Of a stretch of 64,000 nt of DNA, positions 52,936 to 61,339 are shown in pieces. A program made the translations under genes and the position numbers. How positions within the stretch are numbered: position 1 is the first letter of the stretch; each line of letters opens with the position of its first letter. A model generated the notes under the pieces. That model did not search any database, had not been told where the DNA came from, and worked only from the letters and a program-made list of their open reading frames with translations. Source of the stretch: Martelella sp. NC20 (lineage in GTDB: Bacteria; Pseudomonadota; Alphaproteobacteria; Rhizobiales; Rhizobiaceae); the NCBI RefSeq assembly GCF_013459645.1, contig NZ_CP054861.1, forward strand, positions 186,001 to 250,000, in the 5' to 3' direction.

Positions 52936-54189
52936 TTACGATCCGGCAACAACATCCTGCCATTCGGAGTGGCGTTTGATCTGTGCCTTGGCGAAGGGGC
53001 ACAGGGGGAGGATGGAGACGCCGTCGCGCCGGGCATCCTCGACCGCGCGCAGGACAAGTTGTTCCCCCACCTTCCGGCCGCGCAGCACCGCGGGCACTTC
53101 GGTGTGATCAATGATGATCATGCTTTCATTCACGCGGCTGTAGGTCATTTCGGCCTCGACGCCATCGACGACAATCACATAGCGCCCCTTCGATCCCGCA
53201 TCCTGGCGCTCCACCTTGCCGTTTGCCGCAGCGGCAGTCGGGGCCGTGCGCGTGGCGTCATGCGGACGGGGCTGACCTTTTTGCCCGGGCTGGCACTCGA
53301 GCCCGTCCCGGTTCCAGCCGCCCAGAGCGGCAGCGGCCTCGTAAGTCGTCTGAAGGAAGTCCATGAGCGCGGTTTCGGGATCGGGAGACGATTGCACGGC
53401 CTCATAGGGAAGCACGAATTCCGACAGGTTTTCCTCCCAGAAAGCGGCGTCCGGCGCCACCCGGGCGGCGCGGAAGGCTTTTGGTTCGGGATAGGCATAG
53501 GCGTAGAAGGCGGGATAATCGATGCCGCCGCCGCCCGGCCAGAAACCGGCGGAAGAGACTTCGCGGTCATAGGCTTCGTACGCGACACCGTCGGGCAAGG
53601 CCGGAACGCCGGCGGGGTGGCGCGGTGCACGACGCCCTGAAAACCGGGTTACGGCGAGATCGAAACTGCCCCAGAACAGATGAACCGGGCTCGATTTTCC
53701 AAGGAAAGAAGTGCGGAACGTCTTGAACACCCGATCGATGTTCATCAGCGCCTGATGAAAACGCTGGACCGCGTCGCCGTCATACGGCCGATCACGAAGA
53801 TCTTCCCTGAACGGAACGGGGAACGGCACCTCGTTCGGCATGCCGTTGAAGGTCGGAGTGCCGCCAAGGTCGGCAACCAGTTGCAGGAACCTTCCGTAAA
53901 ATGCCGCAACCGTCATCGGCTCCAGCGAGAAATGCGCCGTCTTGCCGTCTCCGGCGATCCCGCGCAGCTGATGGTCCTGAAAATCGAACTGGATTTCGAT
54001 GCCCGGACCATCGGGGATCAGGGACGATGTAAGACCGCGCGGCGTCACGTAGAAGGTCGCGTTCCAGGAGTGGTTGAGCCAGGGGGTATGGGCCAGCCGG
54101 TATTTTCCCGCGATCTGCAGATAGAGGTGCAGCGCGGAACAGGTCTCACGCCAGCCGAGATAGTCGAGTCGGGGCCAGTTATTGCTCAT
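52936..54189 (-). CDS. DUF5996 protein fused to a GNAT-like acetyltransferase domain
   Basis: A 417-residue protein from ATG 54189 (AAGGA eight bases before). Residues 1-305 match the DUF5996 family (WPRLDYLGWRETCSALHLYLQI; WNATFYVTPRGLTSSLIP; SSPVHLFWGSFDLAVTRFSGR). After a ~35-residue low-complexity linker rich in Ala, Pro and Lys, residues 345-417 form a small YjdJ-type GNAT-like domain (EMTYSRVNESMIIIDHTEVP; RGRKVGEQLVLRAVEDAR; PLCPFAKAQIKRH). The two domains are normally separate proteins. Function is unknown; the small GNAT domain may acetylate or merely bind a thiol or amine. The pirin gene is just upstream. Confidence 0.8.
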   Translation of the reverse strand: MSNNWPRLDYLGWRETCSALHLYLQIAGKYRLAHTPWLNHSWNATFYVTPRGLTSSLIPDGPGIEIQFDFQDHQLRGIAGDGKTAHFSLEPMTVAAFYGRFLQLVADLGGTPTFNGMPNEVPFPVPFREDLRDRPYDGDAVQRFHQALMNIDRVFKTFRTSFLGKSSPVHLFWGSFDLAVTRFSGRRAPRHPAGVPALPDGVAYEAYDREVSSAGFWPGGGGIDYPAFYAYAYPEPKAFRAARVAPDAAFWEENLSEFVLPYEAVQSSPDPETALMDFLQTTYEAAAALGGWNRDGLECQPGQKGQPRPHDATRTAPTAAAANGKVERQDAGSKGRYVIVVDGVEAEMTYSRVNESMIIIDHTEVPAVLRGRKVGEQLVLRAVEDARRDGVSILPLCPFAKAQIKRHSEWQDVVAGS

Positions 54190-54251
54190 TTCCTCGTTCC
54201 TTCGTTCCATTCTCGTTGCAGTTTCGGTTTCCGGCTTTGCGCCAGCTTTTT

Positions 54252-55187
54252 TCATTCCGGCAGGGGCGTGTGTTCTTCCCGGTCGCCGACAGGCAGGTCA
54301 AAGCGGCCCTGCCCCCACTTTCGGGCACGCCATTCGGCCTTGGCCTCCTCGATGCGCTCCCGCGATGACGCCACGAAGTTCCACCAGATATAGCGAGGTC
54401 CCGGCAGCGTGGCGCCGCCCAGGATCATCAGCCGGGAACCTCTTTCTCCCGCTGCGACCGTGATCCTGTCGCCGGGGCGGAAGACCATCATCTGACCGGC
54501 CGCATATTCCTGCCCGGCCACCAATATCGAGCCGTCAACGATATAGATGCCGCGATCCTCGTGATCGTCGGGCATCGGCAGACGGCTTCCCGCCGCGAGC
54601 ATCACATCGGCGTAGAAGGTTTCCGAGAGCATCCTTGCCGGCGCCGTCTCGCCATAGGCATTGCCGAGAATAAGCCGCAGCTTGACGCCTGCATCCTCGA
54701 TGAGCGGAAGCGCGTCCTTGCCGTGATGTTCGAACGCCGGCGCCATGTCCTCGTCCTTGTCGGGCAGTGCCAGCCAGGTCTGGATGCCGAACAGGCTGTT
54801 CGGGCCGCTTCTGGCTTCGGCGCTCGTGCGTTCGGAATGCGTGACGCCGCGTCCCGCGACCATCCAGTTCAGTTCGCCGGGACGGATGACCTGATCGGCG
54901 CCGGTGCTGTCGCGATGATGGAAGTCCCCCCGAAACAGGTAGGTGACGGTTCCAAGCCCGGTATGAGGATGCGGCCGGACATCGACGCCCTGCCCCGTCA
55001 GGAACTCGGCCGGTCCCGCCTGGTCGAAGAAGATGAACGGGCCGACCATCTGCCGCTTCGGCGCTGGCAGGGCGCGGCGAGCCTCGAAACCGCCGATATC
55101 GCGGGCGCGCGGGAGTATCAGCGTTTCGATTACGTCAATGCCCACCTCGTCAGGGCAGCCCGGTTCGATCGTCGGGTTCCAGCTCAT
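54252..55187 (-). CDS. Pirin family protein
   Basis: A 311-residue bicupin of the pirin family. The N-terminal cupin carries the iron-binding pattern HPHTGLGTVTYLF with HRDSTG and a THSERT segment; the C-terminal cupin follows (about 180-311). Pirins are reported as quercetinases or transcription cofactors, and the role here is unknown. I used ATG 55187 because AAAGG lies nine bases upstream; ATG 55196 is directly behind that site and less likely. Two long hairpins lie between it and the LysR gene. Confidence 0.88.
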   Translation of the reverse strand: MSWNPTIEPGCPDEVGIDVIETLILPRARDIGGFEARRALPAPKRQMVGPFIFFDQAGPAEFLTGQGVDVRPHPHTGLGTVTYLFRGDFHHRDSTGADQVIRPGELNWMVAGRGVTHSERTSAEARSGPNSLFGIQTWLALPDKDEDMAPAFEHHGKDALPLIEDAGVKLRLILGNAYGETAPARMLSETFYADVMLAAGSRLPMPDDHEDRGIYIVDGSILVAGQEYAAGQMMVFRPGDRITVAAGERGSRLMILGGATLPGPRYIWWNFVASSRERIEEAKAEWRARKWGQGRFDLPVGDREEHTPLPE

Positions 55188-55578
55188 GGGCGTCATCCTT
55201 TCGCGGGATCTGGAGCGGCCTGCTCCGGGCAAGGAAATTGTCGGCGGTCAATCCGGCTTTCGGTTTTTTAAAGCCTGTGCCATCGTTCTTCCGAACTAAC
55301 CGGGACGCAAACCTCCGGCTAGTCCCGTGATGAGGCATGCTGTGTCGCGGCAGGTGGAACGTAAACAGGAAAGCGCGCGGAAACGAGCCGATGTAAAGAC
55401 CGGCCCCGCTGCTCTAGTGGTTCGATTCCAACATTTGGTTCCCCTCGCTGCGACCTCATCAGCAAATGTTGGAATCATGGGAACCACTAGCAAGTATATG
55501 TTTTCTAGTGGAATTTTAGAATTTGACATTTGAAGTACGAGGTCGCTGAAACGGGCCTCAAATGTCAAATTCATTCCA
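55188..55578. other. Intergenic region between lysR and pirin genes, holding two large hairpins
   Basis: About 390 bases. The left 220 contain the pirin promoter region with no recognisable gene. The right 170 are occupied by the paired inverted repeats described separately. The sequence is less GC-rich than its surroundings in the repeat part. Confidence 0.6.
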
Positions 55579-55581
55579 CTA
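55414..55581. repeat. Paired long hairpins with complementary loops
   Basis: Hairpin 1 has arms 55414-55437 and 55463-55490 (core CCAACATTTG / CAAATGTTGG, outer CTAGTGGTTC / GAACCACTAG, a four-base bulge on the right arm). Hairpin 2 has arms 55505-55533 and 55558-55581 (core TTTGACATTTGA / TCAAATGTCAAA, outer TAGTGGAAT / ATTCCACTA, a few unpaired bases). Loop 1 contains GCGACCTC and loop 2 GAGGTCGC, an exact eight-base complement, so the unit is also roughly palindromic as a whole. It ends three bases inside the LysR stop. It may be a mobile repeat, a transcription signal or a structured RNA. Confidence 0.75.
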
Positions 55582-56472
55582 CCGCTCGATCCCCCAATGT
55601 TCGGGGTTTTTCCGAATATATTCGGACAGCACGTCGGTGAGGACCCTGAGCTTGCGCGCCAGGTGCTGGCCCGGCGGACGGACGACATAAATGCCGGCGT
55701 TGGGCGGCGGATAATCGGTCATCACGGGAACGAGGGCGCCGGAAGCGACATATCTGTGCGTCAGGCAATCCGGCAGGTTGGCAATTCCCAGCCCCGCGAC
55801 CGCCGCGGCGGTCAGCGCCAGACCGTTATCCGCCTTGAAGCGGCCCTGCGGCTGAACCGAAACAACCTTGTCGCCATTCATCAACCGCCAGATTTCCGTT
55901 TCCTGCATCAGCGCCTCGTGACTGACGAGGTCCTCCGGCGTTTTGGGCGCGCCGTGCCTTTCGATATAGTCCGGGCTTGCCAGTAGCTTTCCGAAGATCG
56001 GCCCGACGCGTTTGGCGATCAGGTTGGAATCGGGCAGAAGCCCGACCCTGATCGCGCAATCGAAACCCTCGCCGATAATATCGACGAAGCGATCGCTATA
56101 GGACGCGTCGAGCTGCAGATGCGGGTGTCTGCGCGCCATCTCGGCAAGCGCCGGCGCAACATGGGTCGGCCCGAATGAAAGCGGCGCGGCGATGCGCAGG
56201 CGTCCGCGAAGCTCGCCGCTGGGCAGAATGGCCTCCCGCGCCATGTCCATCTCGGCGCTGACCCGGGCGGCATGGTCCCGGAAGGTGGCGCCTGCTTCCG
56301 TAAGGGCGGCGCCACGGGTTGTGCGCGCGAGAAGCTGGGCCCCGAGTTCCGCTTCGAGCCTGAAGAGCCGTCGGCTGACGATCGACTTGGAAAGCCCCAA
56401 CCTGCGCGCGGCAGCCGAAATGCCTCCGGCATCAGCCACCGCCACGAATGTCTGAAGGTCTTCAATATCCAA
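55579..56472 (-). CDS. LysR-family transcriptional regulator
   Basis: A 297-residue LysR regulator: winged HTH at 1-60 (DLQTFVAVADAGGISAAARRL, then GLSKSIVSRRLFRLEAELG) and an effector domain with LRIAAPLSFGPTHVAPALAEM and FDCAIRVGLLPDSNL, the pattern of the CrgA/AaeR subgroup. It is divergent from the LysE-type exporter gene (215 bases between starts) and may control that gene or itself. Its stop codon lies within the right arm of the paired hairpins. Confidence 0.9.
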   Translation of the reverse strand: MDIEDLQTFVAVADAGGISAAARRLGLSKSIVSRRLFRLEAELGAQLLARTTRGAALTEAGATFRDHAARVSAEMDMAREAILPSGELRGRLRIAAPLSFGPTHVAPALAEMARRHPHLQLDASYSDRFVDIIGEGFDCAIRVGLLPDSNLIAKRVGPIFGKLLASPDYIERHGAPKTPEDLVSHEALMQETEIWRLMNGDKVVSVQPQGRFKADNGLALTAAAVAGLGIANLPDCLTHRYVASGALVPVMTDYPPPNAGIYVVRPPGQHLARKLRVLTDVLSEYIRKNPEHWGIER

Positions 56473-56687
56473 CTCATCGTTCCCCGTTGCGCGACACAGA
56501 ATATCACATCAGCGCACTATCGCATCTTGTTGCGCGCGGCAATAAAGCGCCCGGACATCACGCATTCCGGTGGGAAACAGCTTCTCAAAAGGCCGGTCCC
56601 CGGAAACCGTTGACCCGACATGAATGGCGCGGTGCCCCTGCCCACCCTTCATTCACCGCTAACACGATAAGGGGTTCTGGACCCGAG

Positions 56688-57311
56688 ATGGAATTTTCGT
56701 CGTTCATTGCCTTCATCCTCGTCGCAGCCGTGCAGACCGGGACGCCAGGTCCATCGACGCTTTTTCTGGTGAACAACGCGCTGGCCGTCGGCCCACAGCG
56801 CGCGCTTGTCGCCTTAAGCGGCGATCTGGCGGCAATCGCGCTGCTTGCCACGCTTTCCGTGCTCGGCATGGGCGCCCTGCTGGTCGCCTATCCCGTCGCC
56901 TTCCTCGTTCTGCGGCTTGTGGGAGCCGCCTACGTCATCTGGCTCGGCTGGACCTATCTGCGGTATCCACCGCCGCAATCCGGCCGGACCGTCCTGCCGC
57001 AGCGAAGCGGAGCGGCGCTGTGGATGCATTCCTTCGGGGTCGGCATCAGCAATCCGAAAGCCGTCCTGTTCTTCGCGGCGCTGTTCCCCCAGTTTCTCCC
57101 CGAGGATGGCGGACCGTCTCTGATGGCGCTTCTGGTCGTCACGTTCGTGATCGTGAAGTTTGTCATCCTGGGCGGCTACGCGCTTGGAGCGCGGCAGGCT
57201 GTCAGGCTTCTGCACAAGCCGGAACACGCAAGACGCGGGCGGATGCTGACCGGCCTGATCTTCATCGCGTTCGGGGCACTGATGATCTGGGCTGCCCTGA
57301 CCGCCTCATGA
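56688..57311 (+). CDS. LysE/RhtB family amino-acid exporter
   Basis: A 207-residue inner-membrane protein with six helices. The N-terminal motif VQTGTPGPSTLFLVNNALAVG matches the family GPGP signature region, and GVGISNPKAVLFFAALFPQFL is the conserved central motif. Members export amino acids or derivatives. It is divergent from a LysR gene, which is the common arrangement for its regulator. The frame is open upstream but ATG 56688 begins the family-like FIAFILVAAV helix. Confidence 0.9.
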   Translation: MEFSSFIAFILVAAVQTGTPGPSTLFLVNNALAVGPQRALVALSGDLAAIALLATLSVLGMGALLVAYPVAFLVLRLVGAAYVIWLGWTYLRYPPPQSGRTVLPQRSGAALWMHSFGVGISNPKAVLFFAALFPQFLPEDGGPSLMALLVVTFVIVKFVILGGYALGARQAVRLLHKPEHARRGRMLTGLIFIAFGALMIWAALTAS

Positions 57312-57373
57312 GACCCGGCGGGCCATTGCCTGATCCCGCAACAGACAAGAGACTGAACCAGAAAGGCGAATAG

Positions 57374-59128
57374 ATGGCTGAAGCAAGCCTCGGAGAAACG
57401 ATCGGACCCGCCATCGTGTTGATGGGCGCGGCCGTCGTCGCAGTCCCTTTGTTCAAGCGGCTAGGCCTCGGATCGGTCCTCGGCTACTTCGCCGCCGGCG
57501 TGCTTGTCGGCCCTTCCGTGCTCGGCTTGATCACCGATGCCGGTTCCATCCTGCATTTCTCGGAGCTCGGCGTGGTGATGTTCCTGTTCGTGATCGGACT
57601 GGAACTGAGGCCGCAAAAACTATGGACCATGCGCGGTGAGATCTTCGGGCTGGGCCTCGTACAGGTGGCCGTGGCGACCGCCGCGCTTTCGTTGGCCGGC
57701 ATGGCACTATTCGGCTTTTCCGCCGCTGTCGCCTTCGTTGCCGGCTCAGGCTTCGTTCTGTCCTCGACAGCCGTCATCATGTCGCTGTTGCAGGACAGGG
57801 GTGAGGTTGCAAGCAGCGAGGGTCAGAAGTCGGTTTCGATCCTGCTCTTCGAAGACCTGATGATCGTACCGCTGCTGGCCGTGGTCGCCTTCCTTTCACC
57901 CGTCGCCGGCGGGCAGTCGGGATGGATGGATATCCTGTGGGCCACTGCCGCGCTGCTGGCGCTCCTGGCCGTCTCCCGCTTCGGCCTCAACCCGTTTTTC
58001 GCGCTTCTGGCGCGAAGCAGGGCGCGGGAGGTGTTGACCGCCGGCGCGCTTCTGGTTGTCCTGGGCGCCGCGCTGCTGATGGAACTTGCCGGTCTTTCGA
58101 TGGCGATGGGCGCGTTTCTGGCCGGTGTGATGCTGTCGGGGTCGAGCTACAGGCACCAGATCGAAAGCGATATCGAACCGTTTCGCGGCCTGCTGATGGG
58201 ATTGTTCTTCCTGGCCGTCGGCATGTCGCTGAACCTCTCCGTGGTTGCTGCCGAATGGCCGCTTTTGCTCGCCGTGCTTGCCGCATTCACGCTCGCAAAA
58301 GGGATCGCCGTCTACGCCATCGCCCGGCTTTTCGGCGGCGACAACCGTCAGGCCCTGCGCCGGACGTCGATGTTTCTTCAGGGCGGCGAATTCGCCTTCG
58401 TGCTCTATGCGGCGGCCGTTTCGGACGGCGTGATCGACGCGCGGGAAAACGCCCTGTTCTCCACCGTCGTGATCTTGTCCATGGCACTCACGCCCTTCAT
58501 TCTGATCGGCGCGGACAGACTTCTTCGTCGCGAGACATCCATGGATGGCGTCGATGTCGCGAATGATCTGAAAGGCCGTATCCTGGTCATCGGCTTCGGC
58601 CGTTTCGGACAGATCGCCTCGCAGTTTCTGCTGTCGAGAGGCATCGACCTCGCCGCCATCGACAATGATCCGGACCGGATTCGCGATGCCGGACGTTGGG
58701 GCTTCAAGGTGTTCTTCGGCGATGGCGCCCGCCTCGATGTTCTGCGCAGTTCCGGCGCTGGCGAAGCGGATGCGATCATGATCTGTATCGATGACCGCAA
58801 GGCCGCCCTTCAGATCGTGGAACTGGCGCGGCATGCCTTTCCTCAGGCCAGGCTCCTGGTGCGCAGCTATGATCGCGGCCATTCCGTCGAGCTCATCCGC
58901 GCCGGCGTCGATTACCAGATCCGCGAAACGGTCGAATCCGCCTATCTGATGGGCGCGGAAGGGCTGCGGGCGCTGGGTTTTGCCGAGGCCAACGTGGCGG
59001 AAACAGTCGAGGACATCCGCAGACGTGACAATGAACGCCTGTCGGAACAGGTGCAGGGTGAGTTCATGTCCGGCCGTGACCGGCTGTTGACCGAACCTGT
59101 ACCGGAGCCACTGAACGACAGAACGTGA
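57374..59128 (+). CDS. CPA2 monovalent cation:proton antiporter with RCK domain (KefB/C or YbaL type)
   Basis: A 584-residue protein. Residues 1-385 form the 12-13 helix exchanger core (GYFAAGVLVGPSVLGLI; FLFVIGLELRPQKLW; GFVLSSTAVIMSLLQDRGE; SILLFEDLMIVPLLAVVAFLSP). Residues 395-520 are a TrkA-N/RCK nucleotide-binding domain (GRILVIGFGRFGQIASQFLL; FGDGARLDVLRSSGAGEADA). A hydrophilic C-terminal tail of about 60 residues follows. It exchanges potassium or sodium for protons and is gated by NAD(H) or glutathione adducts in characterised relatives. No kefF/G partner gene is adjacent. Confidence 0.9.
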   Translation: MAEASLGETIGPAIVLMGAAVVAVPLFKRLGLGSVLGYFAAGVLVGPSVLGLITDAGSILHFSELGVVMFLFVIGLELRPQKLWTMRGEIFGLGLVQVAVATAALSLAGMALFGFSAAVAFVAGSGFVLSSTAVIMSLLQDRGEVASSEGQKSVSILLFEDLMIVPLLAVVAFLSPVAGGQSGWMDILWATAALLALLAVSRFGLNPFFALLARSRAREVLTAGALLVVLGAALLMELAGLSMAMGAFLAGVMLSGSSYRHQIESDIEPFRGLLMGLFFLAVGMSLNLSVVAAEWPLLLAVLAAFTLAKGIAVYAIARLFGGDNRQALRRTSMFLQGGEFAFVLYAAAVSDGVIDARENALFSTVVILSMALTPFILIGADRLLRRETSMDGVDVANDLKGRILVIGFGRFGQIASQFLLSRGIDLAAIDNDPDRIRDAGRWGFKVFFGDGARLDVLRSSGAGEADAIMICIDDRKAALQIVELARHAFPQARLLVRSYDRGHSVELIRAGVDYQIRETVESAYLMGAEGLRALGFAEANVAETVEDIRRRDNERLSEQVQGEFMSGRDRLLTEPVPEPLNDRT

Positions 59129-59186
59129 CCGGAGCAATCCGGAGGACGACAATGCGATGCTGCCTGATAAAGGCAACCGCGAACTG

Positions 59187-59695
59187 TTCATCCGCTCGAC
59201 CTGGCCACTCGTCCATGGATGCTTCACCTTGGTCAGCCGGTGTTCAATGACATTTTCGTCGCAGACGCGATCAAAGATGTGACCGAAATCATGAATGTCA
59301 CGGGTGCGATTGGTGAACTGAATTCCGTTGTCTGTCAGTACGATATTGATTGTGTAAGGAACCGCTTTGACCAGATTGCGCAGGAACTGGGCTGCCGCCA
59401 TCTTGCCGGCTTTCTCGTGCAGTTCGACATAGGTAAACTTGGATGTCCGGCCGATGGCGACGAAGAGGTAGAGTTTGCCCTCTGCGGTCTGAACCTCAGC
59501 AATATCAATGTGGAAATAGCCGATGGGATAAGTTTTGAATTTCTTCTTGGCCGTTTTGTCACCCTCGACCTCTGGCAGCCTGGAAATGCCATGACGTTGT
59601 AGACATCTGTACGAGGCGCTGCCGACGCCGCGCTTTACGGCGACGAGGGCGCCAACTCGCTCCTGCATATCGCTGAGGCAGCACATCGAAACAGG
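59187..59695 (-). pseudogene. IS481-family transposase fragment (central region)
   Basis: The reverse strand carries [18 protein letters not shown], then FKTYPIGYFHIDIAEVQTAEGKLYLFVAIGRTSKF and VLTDNGIQFTNRTRD through HRLTKVKHPWTSGQVERMN. This is the DDE core of an IS481-type transposase with the first two catalytic Asp positions. The N-terminal HTH and the C-terminal end are missing. One side abuts a truncated phosphopentomutase gene at about 59695, the other the 3' side of the antiporter gene. Confidence 0.8.
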
Positions 59696-59699
59696 CTGG

Positions 59700-60396
59700 C
59701 CGATCGTATACACTTCCGCCGACAGTGTCGTGCAGATCGCCGCGCATGGGCAGTGGTTCGGGCTAGAACGGTTCCTGGAGCTCTGCCGCATCGCTGCGGA
59801 CATATTCCATCCCATGAATGTCGGACGGGTGATCGCCCGTCCTTTTGCGGGAGAAAGCCCGGAAAAGCTTCCGCCGCACCGCGAACCGTCGTGATTTCGC
59901 GATCGCGCCGCCGCATGGAACGCTGTGGGACCGGGTTCGCGAAAACGGCGGGGCGGTTCACGCGGTCGGCAAGATCGGCAATATCTTCGCGCATCGCGGC
60001 ATCGACGATGTCACCAAGGGCGCGGATGACATGGCGCTGTTCGACGGGCTGCTGGAGTGGACAGGCAAGGCGGGATCCAGCGATCTGGTGTTCGCCAACT
60101 TCGTCGAATTCGACAGTCTGTGGGGTCACCGCCGGGATGTGGCCGGCTATGCCCGCGCGCTCGAAGCCTTCGATGCCCGCATGCCGTCGCTGCTCCGGCG
60201 CCTCCGTAAAGGCGATCTGCTTGTGATAGCCGCCGACCACGGCAATGACCCGACCTGGCCCGGCACGGATCACACGCGTGAACGTGTCCCTGTGCTGGCA
60301 AACGGTCCGGGCATTGCACAATGCTCCCTTGGCCTGATGCCCTTCACCCCCATGGCCGACATCTGCGCTGCGCATCTTGGCCTGACCAGGCCCTGA
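59700..60396 (+). pseudogene. deoB: Phosphopentomutase (deoB), 5'-truncated and frameshifted
   Basis: From 59700 the sequence reads [19 protein letters not shown], then [17 protein letters not shown] and [16 protein letters not shown] frameshift near 59860 moves it to another frame that continues [15 protein letters not shown], then [19 protein letters not shown] and [19 protein letters not shown] to a normal end. This is the C-terminal ~235 residues of phosphopentomutase, the enzyme interconverting ribose 1- and 5-phosphate. The N-terminal metal site is gone; an IS481 fragment sits exactly at the break. The gene is inactive here; a functional copy elsewhere is possible. Confidence 0.85.
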
Positions 60397-60506
60397 CTAC
60401 AAATGAAAGGGCCGACTGCCGGGCACACGGGCTAAACTTTTTTAGATTTGAACCGAGAACGGAGAACGGGCCCGGCCACGCCCCCCCCGTCCGTCTGCAA
60501 GGCGGA

Positions 60507-61250
60507 TCACGCCAGTGGATCGCGGTTCCAGTTCTTGTAGATAAGATAGCGCGCATCGCCTCGCCCGAGCGCTCCGAACCATTGCGGGCAGAACGGCGCC
60601 ATCCAGATGGCGTCGCCGCGCGCGACCGGGTACCATTGGTCATCGAGGCGATAGATGCCGCCGCCGTCGAGCATCACCAGGCCGTGCTCCATGAAATGGG
60701 TTTCGACATAGGGCAGCGAGCCGCCGGGCGCGAAAGTCATCACATTGACCTCCATGTCGAAGCCCGGTTCCTCCGGCAGCAGCTTCTGGACACGGAGCTG
60801 CTCGTTTCCCTTCAGCGGAACGGCAGCAATTGCCGGCATCGAATTGAAGACCGGTCCGGGCGGCTGGACACCGGGCATCGGTTTGTAGGCATGTTCGAGG
60901 CAGAGGATCTCCGTCCCCGCCGCCATCTCCAGAGTGAAGCCGCTCGCCTGCGGCAGATAGGCATATTCGTCCATCCCGAGCGTGTGCACATCCGCGCCGT
61001 CGCGGATTTCGGCCTGGCCGGCACGCAGCAGGACGAAGCGGACACCGTCATGCGGCGGGGGCGGTATCCGGGTTTGCCGCGTCGCGACTATCCTGAAAAG
61101 GGAGAAGCCCGCGCCGAGACCCGGCGTCACATAGGAGACGACTTCTGCGCCGGGCCAGTGCGGCAGGCTGATGATCTCGTGGCTGTCCACGCAGATGAGC
61201 GCGTGGGAACGCTTGATGCTCGACCGGGTTTCACCAAGGCTCGAACGCAT
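60507..61250 (-). CDS. (S)-ureidoglycine aminohydrolase
   Basis: A 247-residue bicupin from ATG 61250 (AGGAA six to seven bases before). The C-terminal cupin holds the manganese-site residues expected for this enzyme: Glu183, His185, His189 and Gln223 (ETHFMEHG and APFCPQW). It releases ammonia from (S)-ureidoglycine to give (S)-ureidoglycolate in allantoin breakdown. It is downstream of a TRAP transporter on the same strand, suggesting uptake and use of a ureide. No allantoinase or allantoate amidohydrolase lies next to it, although related enzymes occur at 10.9-13.5 kb. Confidence 0.88.
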   Translation of the reverse strand: MRSSLGETRSSIKRSHALICVDSHEIISLPHWPGAEVVSYVTPGLGAGFSLFRIVATRQTRIPPPPHDGVRFVLLRAGQAEIRDGADVHTLGMDEYAYLPQASGFTLEMAAGTEILCLEHAYKPMPGVQPPGPVFNSMPAIAAVPLKGNEQLRVQKLLPEEPGFDMEVNVMTFAPGGSLPYVETHFMEHGLVMLDGGGIYRLDDQWYPVARGDAIWMAPFCPQWFGALGRGDARYLIYKNWNRDPLA

Positions 61251-61339
61251 ATTGAATTCCTGTACTGGCTGATGGGTTGCCGGGCAGCTCCGTCCGGCGC
61301 TCCGGGGGAAGACCCCCTCCCCCGGAAATTCGGATCGGC

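Noticed and set aside
55414..55581. CRISPR-like repeat
   Set aside because: There are only two hairpin units with no spacer-repeat periodicity; the structure is inverted, not direct, repeats.
57896..59186. Continuation of the IS481 fragment frame under the antiporter gene
   Set aside because: Transposase similarity stops at 59187. The rest is antisense to the well-supported CPA2 antiporter.
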